A DNA stretch of 14,036 nucleotides, taken from the NCBI GenBank assembly GCA_964460755.1, contig CAYWQL010000032.1, positions 1 through 14,036 on the forward strand. Reading direction: 5' to 3'. Source of the DNA: JAYFNU01 sp964460755 (GTDB lineage: Bacteria > Bacillota > Clostridia > Oscillospirales > Ruminococcaceae). This document shows, piece by piece, positions 6,579 to 14,036 of the stretch (position 1 is the stretch's first letter; every line of letters starts with the position of its first letter). Position numbers and translations under genes: made by a program. The notes below the pieces were generated by a model, which saw nothing but the letters and a program-made list of their open reading frames with translations, did no database searches and had not been told where the DNA came from.

Positions 6579-7544
6579 ATGAAAAAAATAATTGCACTGT
6601 TATTGAGCCTTGCTCTTTTTTTTGGTCTGTTTTCAGGCTGTACGAATAAAAAACAGTCGAATGACGATGGAAAGCTTAATGTTCTATGTACAATCTTTCC
6701 CGAATATGACTGGGCGAAAAACATTATAGGCGAGCGTATCAACGACGTTAATCTTACAATGCTTCTTGACGACGGAGTTGATTTGCACAGCTTTCAGCCA
6801 AGCGTCGACGACCTAATTAAGGTTTCTACCTGCGACCTGTTTATCTATGTCGGCGGCGAATCCGACGCGTGGGTAAGCGACGCTTTAAAACAGGCGGTTA
6901 ATAAGGATATGGTAGTTATAAACCTTCTTGACGTTCTCGGTGACGCGGTTAAGCAAGAGGAGCTGGTCGAGGGAATGGAAGGGGAGGAAGACGAGCAGGA
7001 CGAGATTGAATATGACGAGCACGTTTGGCTTTCAGTAAAAAACGCCGAATTATTCACGACCTATATCGCAGAACAGCTTTGTGCGATAGACGCCGATTTT
7101 TCAGATGTTTATGAAGCCAACGCGAAGAATTATATTGAAAAGCTTGAGGCGCTTGACAAAGAATTTGGCGAAACGGTAAATGGCGCGAAGCGCAACGTTA
7201 TCCTTTTTGCCGACCGTTTTCCTTTCAGATATCTCATCGACGACTATGCTCTTGACTATTATGCCGCCTTTGTCGGATGTTCGGCGGAAACCGAAGCAAG
7301 CTTTAAAACAATCGCTTTTCTTTCGTCAAAGGTTGACGAGCTTGGTCTGAAAAGCATAATAACCCTTGAGGGAAGCGAACAAAAAATAGCGAAAACAATT
7401 ATTGATAATACCGCGACGAAGGACCAGACGATTTTAACGCTTAATTCTATGCAGGGCATAACCTCGGCAGATATTGCGGCGGGGGAGACCTACTTTTCAA
7501 TTATGACAGAAAACCTTAGCGTTCTGAATAGCGCATTAAACTGA
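6579..7544 (+). CDS. znuA: Zinc ABC transporter substrate-binding lipoprotein (ZnuA/AdcA type)
   Basis: A 321-residue metal-binding lipoprotein that captures zinc outside the cell and delivers it to the ZnuB channel. A basic, hydrophobic signal peptide ends in the lipobox FSGC, with Cys21 as the lipid attachment point. The first two metal-ligand positions are present: His70 (DLHSFQPS) and His148 (YDEHVWLSVKN). The third, usually a His heading an HxAFxYF-like segment, reads ADRFPFRYL here (211-219), placing Asp212 about where the His should be. The His-rich loop common in zinc-binding members is replaced by a very acidic stretch at 127-147. Zinc is the most likely metal because of the neighbours, but manganese cannot be excluded from sequence. 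GGAG (6567-6570) lies 8 bases before the ATG, and the gene begins 22 bases after the regulator. Confidence 0.87.
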   Translation: MKKIIALLLSLALFFGLFSGCTNKKQSNDDGKLNVLCTIFPEYDWAKNIIGERINDVNLTMLLDDGVDLHSFQPSVDDLIKVSTCDLFIYVGGESDAWVSDALKQAVNKDMVVINLLDVLGDAVKQEELVEGMEGEEDEQDEIEYDEHVWLSVKNAELFTTYIAEQLCAIDADFSDVYEANAKNYIEKLEALDKEFGETVNGAKRNVILFADRFPFRYLIDDYALDYYAAFVGCSAETEASFKTIAFLSSKVDELGLKSIITLEGSEQKIAKTIIDNTATKDQTILTLNSMQGITSADIAAGETYFSIMTENLSVLNSALN

Positions 7545-7557
7545 TGGGGGAAACAAA

Positions 7558-8268
7558 ATGGCACTTCTGACCGCAAAAAATTTGACGCTCGGTTACGAGG
7601 GAAACAAGGTTGTCGAGGGACTATGCTTCGACGTCAACACGGGCGACTATCTTTGTGTCGTCGGTGAAAACGGCTCCGGCAAAAGTACGCTAATGAAGAC
7701 GATACTTCGACTAAGGGAACCTATTTCGGGCGAAATTATTATGGGCGACGGATTGAAAGCAACCGAAATAGGATATCTTCCGCAACAAACGGTGGTGCAG
7801 CGTGATTTTCCCGCTTGTGTTTCTGAAATCGTTATGTCGGGCTGTTTGAACCGCTGCGGACTTCGCCCGTTTTACAACAGGGAAGAAAAGAAGCTTGCAA
7901 AGGCTTGTATGGATAAAATGGGCATTACACAGCTTGCCGAACGGTGTTACAGGGAGCTTTCAGGGGGACAACAGCAGCGTGTTCTCCTGGCTCGCGCACT
8001 TCTGGCAACAAAAAAGCTTCTTCTTTTAGATGAGCCCGTCGCAGGGCTTGACCCAAAGGTTACGGCGGATATGTACGAATTGATAGAAAAGCTTAACCGT
8101 GAGGACGGCATTACGATTATAATGATTTCCCACGATATTGAAGCGGCGACGAAATATGCGAGCCGTATCCTCCATATCGGGCACAAACCGCTTTTTTTCG
8201 GCTCGACAAAGGATTATCTTAAAAGCCCTATCGGAAAAAGCTATGCTTCGATTAAGGAGGGAAAATAG
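7558..8268 (+). CDS. znuC: Zinc ABC transporter ATPase ZnuC
   Basis: A 236-residue cytoplasmic ATPase that drives zinc import through ZnuB. Motifs in order: Walker A GENGSGKST (36-44), Q-loop within YLPQQ (73-77), signature LSGGQQQ (134-140), Walker B LLLLDE (154-159), D-loop GLD (163-165) and switch His192. The YLPQ Q-loop is typical of metal-type ABC ATPases. The middle of the protein is rich in cysteine (87, 96, 100, 117, 130), which is worth noting in a zinc-handling protein, though no known site is evident. GGGGG (7546-7550) lies 7 bases before the ATG. The gap from znuA is 13 bases and only one base separates its stop from the znuB start, so the genes are co-transcribed. Confidence 0.93.
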   Translation: MALLTAKNLTLGYEGNKVVEGLCFDVNTGDYLCVVGENGSGKSTLMKTILRLREPISGEIIMGDGLKATEIGYLPQQTVVQRDFPACVSEIVMSGCLNRCGLRPFYNREEKKLAKACMDKMGITQLAERCYRELSGGQQQRVLLARALLATKKLLLLDEPVAGLDPKVTADMYELIEKLNREDGITIIMISHDIEAATKYASRILHIGHKPLFFGSTKDYLKSPIGKSYASIKEGK

Positions 8269-8269
8269 T

Positions 8270-9103
8270 ATGACTGAGCAGTTGGCTCTTTATTTTCAGT
8301 TTCCCTTTGTTCGCTACGCGCTGATTGTCGGAGTGCTTATTGCGTTTTGCTCCTCGCTTCTCGGTGTAACCCTTGTGCTAAAGCGTTTTTCATTTATCGG
8401 CGACGGTCTTTCCCACGTCGCTTTTGGGGCTATCGCGATAGCGTCGGTGCTAAATCTTTCGAACAATATGCTGATAGTCGTGCCTGTAACTATCGTGTGT
8501 GCGATTTTGCTTTTAAGGACAGGACAAAACACGAAAATTCAGGGTGACGCCGCAGTGGCTATGATTTCGGTCGGAGCGCTTGCCGTCGGCTATCTTCTTA
8601 TGAATCTTTTTTCAACCTCCACCAACCTTTCGGGCGACGTATGCTCGACCCTTTTTGGTTCGACGTCAATATTAACCCTTACAATGGGCGAGGTGTGGCT
8701 GTGCGTGGCGATGTCGGTCATTGTTATCGCGGTATTTATTCTTTTCTATCACAAGATTTTTTCCGTTACCTTTGACGAGAGCTTTGCCCAAGCTACCGGC
8801 ACAAGGGTCAATTTATATAACCTTATTATAGCTGTCGTTATCGCGCTCGTTATAGTGCTGGCTATGAATCTCGTCGGCTCGTTGCTTATTTCCGCTCTTG
8901 TGATTTTTCCCGCCCTTTCGGCAATGAGAGTATTTAAAAGCTTCCGCGCTGTCATCATCTGCTCGGCAGTTTTCTCGGTTGTCTGCGCGGTCGTCGGGAT
9001 ATTGATTTCAATACTTGCGGGAACCCCCGTCGGCTCGACCATTGTGGCGATTGATATAGTCGGCTTTCTTCTGTTCTGGCTTGCGGAAAACGTCACTAAG
9101 TGA
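8270..9103 (+). CDS. znuB: Zinc ABC transporter permease ZnuB (ABC-3 family)
   Basis: A 277-residue integral membrane protein that forms the zinc import channel with ZnuC. I count seven to nine hydrophobic spans, for example near 15-37, 67-83, 94-113, 142-160, 183-202, 203-222, 226-250 and 255-272, as expected for the ABC-3 family. The conserved early motif GDGLSHVAFG is at 44-53. The segment TFDESFAQATGTRV (167-180) is the loop that usually meets the ATPase. ATG 8270 is chosen because AGGAGG (8255-8260) lies 9 bases upstream, at the very end of znuC. The open frame reaches back to 8138, but that part shadows znuC. This is the last gene of the zinc operon; the only terminator-like hairpin after it is the one at 9180-9211. 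Confidence 0.93.
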   Translation: MTEQLALYFQFPFVRYALIVGVLIAFCSSLLGVTLVLKRFSFIGDGLSHVAFGAIAIASVLNLSNNMLIVVPVTIVCAILLLRTGQNTKIQGDAAVAMISVGALAVGYLLMNLFSTSTNLSGDVCSTLFGSTSILTLTMGEVWLCVAMSVIVIAVFILFYHKIFSVTFDESFAQATGTRVNLYNLIIAVVIALVIVLAMNLVGSLLISALVIFPALSAMRVFKSFRAVIICSAVFSVVCAVVGILISILAGTPVGSTIVAIDIVGFLLFWLAENVTK

Positions 9104-9137
9104 AGGGTCAAGCTGTGAAGTATTAAAGACTTTTTTG

Positions 9138-9166
9138 TTGTTAAAGTCGCCGCAATAAAGTATAAT
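9138..9166 (+). promoter_or_regulatory. Promoter of the cwlD-radA unit
   Basis: TTGTTA (9138-9143), a 17-base spacer and a perfect TATAAT (9161-9166) make a good sigma-A-type promoter. Transcription would start near 9173, just ahead of the hairpin at 9180-9202. In Bacillus cwlD is read by forespore sigma-G; I see no convincing sigma-G pattern here, though I could not test for one formally. Confidence 0.68.
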
Positions 9167-9179
9167 AAAAAAAGAATTT

Positions 9180-9211
9180 ACCTCATATTTTTTAAATGAG
9201 GTGATTTTTTT
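9180..9211 (+). promoter_or_regulatory. Leader hairpin burying the amidase ribosome binding site; also terminator-like
   Basis: ACCTCAT (9180-9186) pairs perfectly with ATGAGGT (9196-9202) around an AT-rich nine-base loop, followed by seven T (9205-9211). The right arm contains the GAGG ribosome binding site of the amidase gene, so folding would hide it. The same hairpin plus T-run could terminate transcription, either from znuB or from the promoter just upstream. Which role is real cannot be settled from sequence. Confidence 0.55.
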
Positions 9212-9926
9212 GAAATCCAAGCTTTTATTTTTTGAAATTGTAGTTTTGAGCGTAACCCTTGCGCTTATCATAAATGTCGTCGGTTCGTTTGCAATACAGG
9301 TTTCGAGCACGACGCCGTATTATGCTGAACAGGTTATCGTTATCGACGCGGGACACGGCGATTTTGACCCGGGAAAGGTCGCGAGCGACGGCACGAGGGA
9401 AAAGGACATTAACCTTTCCATAGCGCTTAAGCTGTACGATATTTTTACCGCGAACGGTTATACCGCCGTATTAACGCGCAGTGACGACACGACGCTTGCC
9501 GACAAATCGGCAACGAGCGTTTCGACTAAAAAAAAGACCGACACGCATAACAGGGTGAAATATGCCGATTCCTTTACAGATTCGGTTTTAATAAGCATTC
9601 ATCAAAACAGCTATACCGAATCGTCCTCGCATGGCACGCAGCTGTTTTATGGCACAAAAAATGACGAAAGCAAGCTTTTAGCCGAGGCGATAATGGGCAG
9701 CGTCGTTGACAAAATACAGCCCGAGAATACTCGTCCGCTGAAAGAAGGAACGAGCAGCATATATATTCTCGTCAACACCAAAGCTCCGACCGTCTTGGTT
9801 GAGTGCGGTTTTATGACTAACTCAGAGGAGCTAAAAAAGCTCAAGGACGAGGAATACCAACGGCGTATGGCGTTCAGTATCTTTTTGGGATATCTTGATT
9901 ATAAAGCGTATATTAAGAGCGAATAA
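9210..9926 (+). CDS. cwlD: N-acetylmuramoyl-L-alanine amidase, CwlD type (Amidase_3 fold)
   Basis: A 238-residue zinc amidase that cuts the bond between muramic acid and the peptide side chain in peptidoglycan. An N-terminal hydrophobic signal or anchor (about 5-30) sends it out of the cytoplasm. Catalytic and zinc residues of the family are visible: His49 in DAGHGD, Glu64 in REKDIN, His131 in SIHQNS and Glu198 in VECGFMTN. The length equals that of Bacillus CwlD (about 237), which makes muramic-delta-lactam in the spore cortex, and there is no wall-binding repeat domain; hence the CwlD call, although a vegetative role is possible. The start TTG 9210 follows GAGGTGA (9198-9204) closely; the in-frame GTG at 9201 lies within that site. 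The stop is 11 bases before radA, with which it is probably co-transcribed. Confidence 0.82.
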   Translation: MKSKLLFFEIVVLSVTLALIINVVGSFAIQVSSTTPYYAEQVIVIDAGHGDFDPGKVASDGTREKDINLSIALKLYDIFTANGYTAVLTRSDDTTLADKSATSVSTKKKTDTHNRVKYADSFTDSVLISIHQNSYTESSSHGTQLFYGTKNDESKLLAEAIMGSVVDKIQPENTRPLKEGTSSIYILVNTKAPTVLVECGFMTNSEELKKLKDEEYQRRMAFSIFLGYLDYKAYIKSE

Positions 9927-9937
9927 GGAGCAAAAGA

Positions 9938-11308
9938 ATGGCGTCGTTAAAAAGCGTATATGTCTGCACAAACTGCGGAGCTACCTCAAGCCGCTGGTTT
10001 GGACGTTGTAACGAGTGCGGCGAATGGAACACGATAGTCGAGGACGTCGTCGAAAAGAAAACGGCGGCGGCGACGCACAAAACCGCAACCGCCAAGCGAA
10101 AGGCGAGCGAGCTCGTTGCGCTCAGCGACGTCGCGTTCGATACCGAAATACGTTATACCACTGAAATACCTGAGCTTGACCGCGTGCTTGGCGGCGGCAT
10201 TGTTAAAGGCTCCGTTGTGCTAATCGGCGGCGAGCCTGGCGCTGGAAAATCAACACTTCTTCTTCAAATGTGCGGGAAAATGGCAAAAACGGCGAAAATA
10301 TTATATGTTTCGGGCGAGGAATCTGTACACCAAATTAAACTTCGCGCCGACCGCCTGGCCGTGAACACGTCGAATATAGTCATTGCCAACGAAACCGACG
10401 TAGAAACGATAGTCAGCATAGTCGACGAAATGAAGCCCGACTTATTTATTATTGACTCAATACAAACTATGACGAGTGAGGACATAAGCTCGTCTGCCGG
10501 AAGCGTTACCCAAGTAAGGGAATGCACTTCAACACTTATGAAATCGGCGAAGACGAGCGGCATACCGCTTTTTATCGTCGGACACGTCAACAAGGACGGC
10601 GCTATCGCAGGGCCAAAGGTTATGGAGCATATCGTCGACACTGTGCTCTATTTTGAGGGCGACAAATACCTAACATACCGTATCCTTCGCGCGGCGAAGA
10701 ACCGATACGGCTCGACCAACGAAATCGGAATTTTCGATATGACGGGCGAAGGGCTTTTCGGCGTTGATAATCCGAGTATGCTTATGCTTGATGGACGTGA
10801 CGAAAATATAGCAGGAAGCTGTGTGACCTGCGTTATGGAGGGCTCACGCCCCATACTCGCCGAAATCCAGACACTTGCGACAAAAACTGGCTTTGGAACT
10901 CCGCGGCGCACGTCATCGGGCTTCGACTATAACCGAACTAATCTTCTTTTAGCGGTGCTTGAAAAGCGTGCGGGATATTTTCTTTCGAGTCTTGACGTTT
11001 ATCTCAACGTCATCGGCGGGCTTGAGCTTGACGAGCCGTCCTGCGACCTCGCCGTTGCGATTAGTCTTATTTCCGCCGTAACGGACAAGCCTGTTCCGAC
11101 CGGCACGGTTGCTTTTGGTGAAATCGGTCTTGGCGGGGAAATAAGAGCAATACAAAATCCGACATTGCGCATAATCGAGGCGCAAAGGCTTGGGTTTAAA
11201 CAGTGCGTTCTGCCGGCGATATCCCTTTCAAAGCTTAACGAAAAGGATTACGCAATAAAGCTTGTCGGAGCAAAGAATATAAACGACTTAAAAACCTTGT
11301 TTAAATAA
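9938..11308 (+). CDS. radA: DNA repair and recombination ATPase RadA (Sms)
   Basis: A 456-residue cytoplasmic RecA-like ATPase that helps process recombination intermediates by promoting branch migration. All parts are present in order: a four-cysteine zinc finger (Cys10, Cys13, Cys24, Cys27), a RecA-type ATPase with Walker A GEPGAGKST (98-106) and Walker B LFIIDS (169-174), the RadA-specific motif KNRYGS (254-259), and a Lon-protease-like C-terminal domain from about 285 to the end (for example FGEIGLGGEIRAI). The KNRFG form is usual; Tyr for Phe is a mild change. Length fits the family (about 455). AAGGAG (9925-9930) lies 7 bases before the ATG. It sits between the amidase and an unknown gene that starts 2 bases after its stop. 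Confidence 0.97.
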   Translation: MASLKSVYVCTNCGATSSRWFGRCNECGEWNTIVEDVVEKKTAAATHKTATAKRKASELVALSDVAFDTEIRYTTEIPELDRVLGGGIVKGSVVLIGGEPGAGKSTLLLQMCGKMAKTAKILYVSGEESVHQIKLRADRLAVNTSNIVIANETDVETIVSIVDEMKPDLFIIDSIQTMTSEDISSSAGSVTQVRECTSTLMKSAKTSGIPLFIVGHVNKDGAIAGPKVMEHIVDTVLYFEGDKYLTYRILRAAKNRYGSTNEIGIFDMTGEGLFGVDNPSMLMLDGRDENIAGSCVTCVMEGSRPILAEIQTLATKTGFGTPRRTSSGFDYNRTNLLLAVLEKRAGYFLSSLDVYLNVIGGLELDEPSCDLAVAISLISAVTDKPVPTGTVAFGEIGLGGEIRAIQNPTLRIIEAQRLGFKQCVLPAISLSKLNEKDYAIKLVGAKNINDLKTLFK

Positions 11309-11310
11309 TT

Positions 11311-12045
11311 ATGAACTGTTGCATAACGCCAGAAAATCCAAGTGAACGAAAGAAAACGGTAATTGTCTCAGGCGAAAATAAAATTTTTGTCGAAGCACTT
11401 AAAAAAGAGGGGATAACGACACTTTTATGCGAACGGAATCCGTCGCTTCCACCACCCATTGCCTCTCACGCCGACGTTAACTGCCTTTATCTTGGCGAAA
11501 ATACAATCGCGGTTCTCGCCGAGCAAGCATCGCTTATTTACTCTCTCAAATCACTCGAGTATGATGTAATTGAAGTTACGGGCGCCAAAAATGAATATCC
11601 CGCGGACTGTATCTTAAATTGCCTTCTAATGGGCAAAACGGCAGCATCGCACAAGACCGCCCTGAACGCTCAAATCAGAGAGCTTCTTTTTAGCAAGGGT
11701 TTTTCTCTGATTGCCTCAAATCAAGGCTATTCGCGCTGCTCTGTTTGCCCTATCGGCGATAAAGCGGCAATAACCGCTGACGATGGACTTGCACGCACCC
11801 TACAAGAGCAGGGAATAGACGTTCTAATTATTCCAAAGGGCGAAATCAAGCTTTCCGGATATGAATACGGCTTTATCGGCGGAAGCTCATTTATGACAGA
11901 CGACAAAGAACTCGCCTTTTTCGGAAAAGCAAGCGAGATTTCATATTTCGGGTTAATTAAGGAATTCCTTAAAAAACACGAAGTTTTGTCAAAAGAAATA
12001 ACCGACGAACCGCTGACCGATATAGGCGGCGCGATTAGATTGTAA
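11311..12045 (+). CDS. Uncharacterised protein, probably GME-fold (DUF6873-like)
   Basis: A 244-residue protein of unknown function with no signal peptide or membrane span, so probably cytoplasmic. I relate it from memory, not a search, to the DUF6873 group of clostridial proteins assigned the GME fold (guanidine-group-modifying enzymes such as arginine deiminase and amidinotransferases). Visible conserved-looking blocks are HADVNCLYLG (53-62), YPADCILNCLLMG (96-108), NQGYSRCSVCPIGD (137-150), YGFIGGSSF (186-194) and the end TDIGGAIRL. Cys100, Cys104, Cys143 and Cys146 are candidate functional residues, and His53/Asp55 recall the fold's His/Asp pairs. I do not see the usual C-terminal catalytic Cys of GME enzymes. 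It starts 2 bases after radA with no clear ribosome binding site, so translation is probably coupled to radA. Confidence 0.6.
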   Translation: MNCCITPENPSERKKTVIVSGENKIFVEALKKEGITTLLCERNPSLPPPIASHADVNCLYLGENTIAVLAEQASLIYSLKSLEYDVIEVTGAKNEYPADCILNCLLMGKTAASHKTALNAQIRELLFSKGFSLIASNQGYSRCSVCPIGDKAAITADDGLARTLQEQGIDVLIIPKGEIKLSGYEYGFIGGSSFMTDDKELAFFGKASEISYFGLIKEFLKKHEVLSKEITDEPLTDIGGAIRL

Positions 12046-12078
12046 CACAAATAATAAAAAGTATGTTGAGGTAAAATA

Positions 12079-13809
12079 ATGTTAAAAAGAAAAAGACCGG
12101 CGATAACAGATGTTATTTGGTTATTATCCTTTGGCATAGCATTAACCATAATTTTGTTGCTGTGTAAATATGGTTTCGCAAGCACGGATGAGTCGTTCTA
12201 TTTAGCGGTGCCATATCGGTTAATGCAGGGAGACGCTTTAATAAAAGAAGAGTGGAACATCGCTCATTTGTCGTCTTTGCTTATATATCCCTTGCTGAAG
12301 CTGTATTCGCTTATTGCGGGAACAACAGAAGGCATATTGTTATCATTCAGATATATCTATACGCTTTTGCACGCGGCGGTAGCTGTTTTTATTTTTCTTT
12401 CACTTAGAAAAACAAATTGGGGCGCAGTATTTGCTTCACTTATTTATCTTGTTTTTACGCCGTTTGGGATCAAGGCTCTTTCATATAACTCTATGGGAAT
12501 TGCAATGACAGCGATATCATGCATTATCCTATATAATTATAAGAATGAAGGCAAAAATTACTATTCATTGATTATTTCGGGAGCCTGTTTTGCCGTTGCT
12601 GTGTTATGCTGTCCTTATTTAATTATTCCGTTTTTAATATTTTGTTTTGCTTATATAATTTCTTTACTCATAAAAAAGATGGGGATCCCGGTCAAGAAGA
12701 ATATTTTGTTAAGAGATGTTCTCGCGTTTACCGTCGGTGCCGGCGTTGTAGCCGTGTTTATTTGTATTTTCATCTTTTCAAGATGCTCCTTAAGTGATGT
12801 TATAAAATCTGTACCTCATATTTTAGATGACCCTTCGCATCCTCCTAAAAATAGTTTTTGGGAAATTATATTTTATTATCTTCAGAATATTGTTCACAGC
12901 AGTCGATACGGAAAACCGATTTTTATTTGCTGCACAATACTTTTTGCGGTTATTATTTTCGACAAAAATAAAAGCAAAAGATATTTGCTTTATTTTTCTT
13001 TTGCGTTGATTTTAACTGTGGCGTATCTTGCGTCGCTTATGTTAGAGGATATTAAGATTAATTTTTTGATGTTTGCTCTAAATATCCTCGGCTTCTTTTG
13101 CTTTTGCTGTATGCCGAAAGATAATATTCGTGAATTTGTTTTCTTGTGGTTGCCCGGAATGATTTATGGCTTTTTCCTTAACATTTCATCAAATAACGGG
13201 TTTTATGCAATTTCTGAAGCTGCACTTATTTCTTCGCTCGGAAGTATTCTAATTATCGTATCGTTCTTGCAAAATTTATCGAAGGAACAGCTCCCTAAGC
13301 CCACGATTATAATTTGTAAAGCTGTCATTGTTTGTTTGTTTACGGCGTTCTTAACAATAGAAACCATTACTCGTTGCACTGTGTTTTATAGAGACGAAAC
13401 AATTAACGAGATGAAATACGTCGTAGCATGCGGTTCTCAAAAGGGCATTCACACAACGGAAAGCAAAAAAGAAGAATATGAAGCTTTATTTGAAGACACA
13501 AATTCAGTTCGCTATAGCGACGCCGAATCGGTTTTATACTATGTTTACGCGCCGTGGCTTTATTTAGATGACGAAAAAAATAACAGCGGTCCTTCAACGT
13601 GGTTTAAACTTGAATTTGATTCTGATGCTTCAATTAACAAAACCTTGATTGATTATTATAATATAAATCCAAAAAAGATTCCCGACATTGTTTACACTTT
13701 AAAGGACGATTGGCTTGACGCAGAAAATTTTTTGAGATACTTTGACGGAATAGGCGAGTATAAACTAAGCGAAACTAAACAAGGATATGTTCTAACAAAA
13801 GTCCAGTAA
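12079..13809 (+). CDS. Multi-span membrane protein, probable GT-C-type glycosyltransferase
   Basis: A 576-residue integral membrane protein with about ten to twelve hydrophobic spans (first near 12-32) and a soluble C-terminal domain from about 436. Right after the first span comes STDESFYLAVPYRLMQGD (35-52). An Asp-Glu pair here, followed by a Tyr-rich helix and a short Arg-containing segment, is the hallmark of the first outer loop in GT-C enzymes, which move sugars from lipid carriers; Asp37/Glu38 would be catalytic. The specific family (PMT/ArnT or YfhO-like) is not resolved. GAGG (12068-12071) lies 7 bases before the ATG. The gene is clearly AT-richer than its neighbours: bases 12121-12180 hold 19 G+C of 60, against 31 of 60 in a radA line (10141-10200). 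Partner sugar-lipid genes are not in the window. Confidence 0.6.
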   Translation: MLKRKRPAITDVIWLLSFGIALTIILLLCKYGFASTDESFYLAVPYRLMQGDALIKEEWNIAHLSSLLIYPLLKLYSLIAGTTEGILLSFRYIYTLLHAAVAVFIFLSLRKTNWGAVFASLIYLVFTPFGIKALSYNSMGIAMTAISCIILYNYKNEGKNYYSLIISGACFAVAVLCCPYLIIPFLIFCFAYIISLLIKKMGIPVKKNILLRDVLAFTVGAGVVAVFICIFIFSRCSLSDVIKSVPHILDDPSHPPKNSFWEIIFYYLQNIVHSSRYGKPIFICCTILFAVIIFDKNKSKRYLLYFSFALILTVAYLASLMLEDIKINFLMFALNILGFFCFCCMPKDNIREFVFLWLPGMIYGFFLNISSNNGFYAISEAALISSLGSILIIVSFLQNLSKEQLPKPTIIICKAVIVCLFTAFLTIETITRCTVFYRDETINEMKYVVACGSQKGIHTTESKKEEYEALFEDTNSVRYSDAESVLYYVYAPWLYLDDEKNNSGPSTWFKLEFDSDASINKTLIDYYNINPKKIPDIVYTLKDDWLDAENFLRYFDGIGEYKLSETKQGYVLTKVQ

Positions 13810-13959
13810 TAAATCTTTTATATAATAATTTTACTATGGTAACATAAAAATAACTTTCACAACCGGCGCAACGAATTAATAACAACTGTCGCAGAAATGA
13901 ATAGTTTAATTACGTTTATGCTGATAAGAGCTGTGAATATTATTTCTTGGCGGGTTTTC

Positions 13960-13988
13960 TTGACAGGGAAGCGGATTTTGTGTATACT
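13960..13988 (+). promoter_or_regulatory. Strong promoter at the window's right end
   Basis: A perfect TTGACA (13960-13965), a 17-base spacer and TATACT (13983-13988) form a strong sigma-A promoter reading right. Its start would be near 13995. The gene it serves lies beyond the window. Between 13810 and 13959 the sequence is AT-rich, with no gene or clear terminator. Confidence 0.8.
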
Positions 13989-14002
13989 TTTTCTGCGGGC
14001 GC

Positions 14003-14032
14003 AATTTCGCTAAATGAAAGTTTAGCGAAATT
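14003..14032 (+). promoter_or_regulatory. Perfect 12-bp hairpin or palindrome after the last promoter
   Basis: AATTTCGCTAAA (14003-14014) pairs with TTTAGCGAAATT (14021-14032) around TGAAAG. It lies about 8 bases after the predicted start of transcription, so it could protect the RNA 5' end or serve as an operator. It is followed by AAGG where the window stops, so a U-tract, and hence a terminator, cannot be judged. Confidence 0.55.
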
Positions 14033-14036
14033 AAGG

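Noticed and set aside
8138..8269. Upstream extension of the znuB frame
   Set aside because: It overlaps znuC out of frame; AGGAGG before ATG 8270 decides the start.
9128..9148. GACTTT/AAAGTC hairpin after znuB as a terminator
   Set aside because: The stem is only six pairs, AT-rich and not followed by a T-run.

Overview
The window looks like chromosomal DNA from a Gram-positive, endospore-forming clostridial bacterium (Eubacteriales, perhaps Oscillospiraceae-like). This placement is inference. It rests on strong AGGAGG/GGAGG-type ribosome binding sites, use of TTG starts, sigma-A-type promoters, a lipoprotein zinc-binding protein, a CwlD-type spore-cortex amidase next to radA, and an orphan GME-fold protein of a type I associate with this group. 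Nothing looks like phage, a transposon, CRISPR or a plasmid. Most of the window is ordinary chromosome; I found no new multi-gene system.

Layout. (1) 1-785: a tRNA-Gly(GCC) with its terminator, a cytidine-deaminase-family enzyme with altered substrate-site residues, then a tRNA-Cys(GCA) on the minus strand with its own promoter and terminator. (2) 951-4824: a three-gene MacAB/YknXYZ-type ABC export operon with overlapping genes: an adaptor with a very long coiled-coil hairpin, an ATPase and a FtsX-like permease. (3) 4834-6081: a single-gene unit for glycerate kinase with its own promoter and a strong terminator. (4) 6092-9103: a zinc uptake operon, Fur-family regulator (probably Zur) - ZnuA - ZnuC - ZnuB. 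A consensus promoter has a near-perfect palindrome over the transcription start, the expected layout for autoregulation by zinc status. (5) 9138-12045: a promoter, a hairpin that buries the ribosome binding site, then a cell-wall amidase (CwlD type), radA, and an uncharacterised GME-fold-like protein, closely packed. (6) 12079-13809: an AT-rich, multi-membrane-span protein resembling GT-C glycosyltransferases. (7) 13810-14036: no gene; a strong promoter followed at once by a 12-bp perfect hairpin, probably the leader of a gene beyond the window.

The genes in blocks 2 and 4 work together as complexes. In block 5 the shared job is unclear: amidase, recombination ATPase and GME-fold protein are probably neighbours by conserved order and shared transcription. 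Several natural start codons lie inside longer open frames; starts were chosen by ribosome binding site and family length. Positions and motifs were read by eye; family names are recalled knowledge, not search results.
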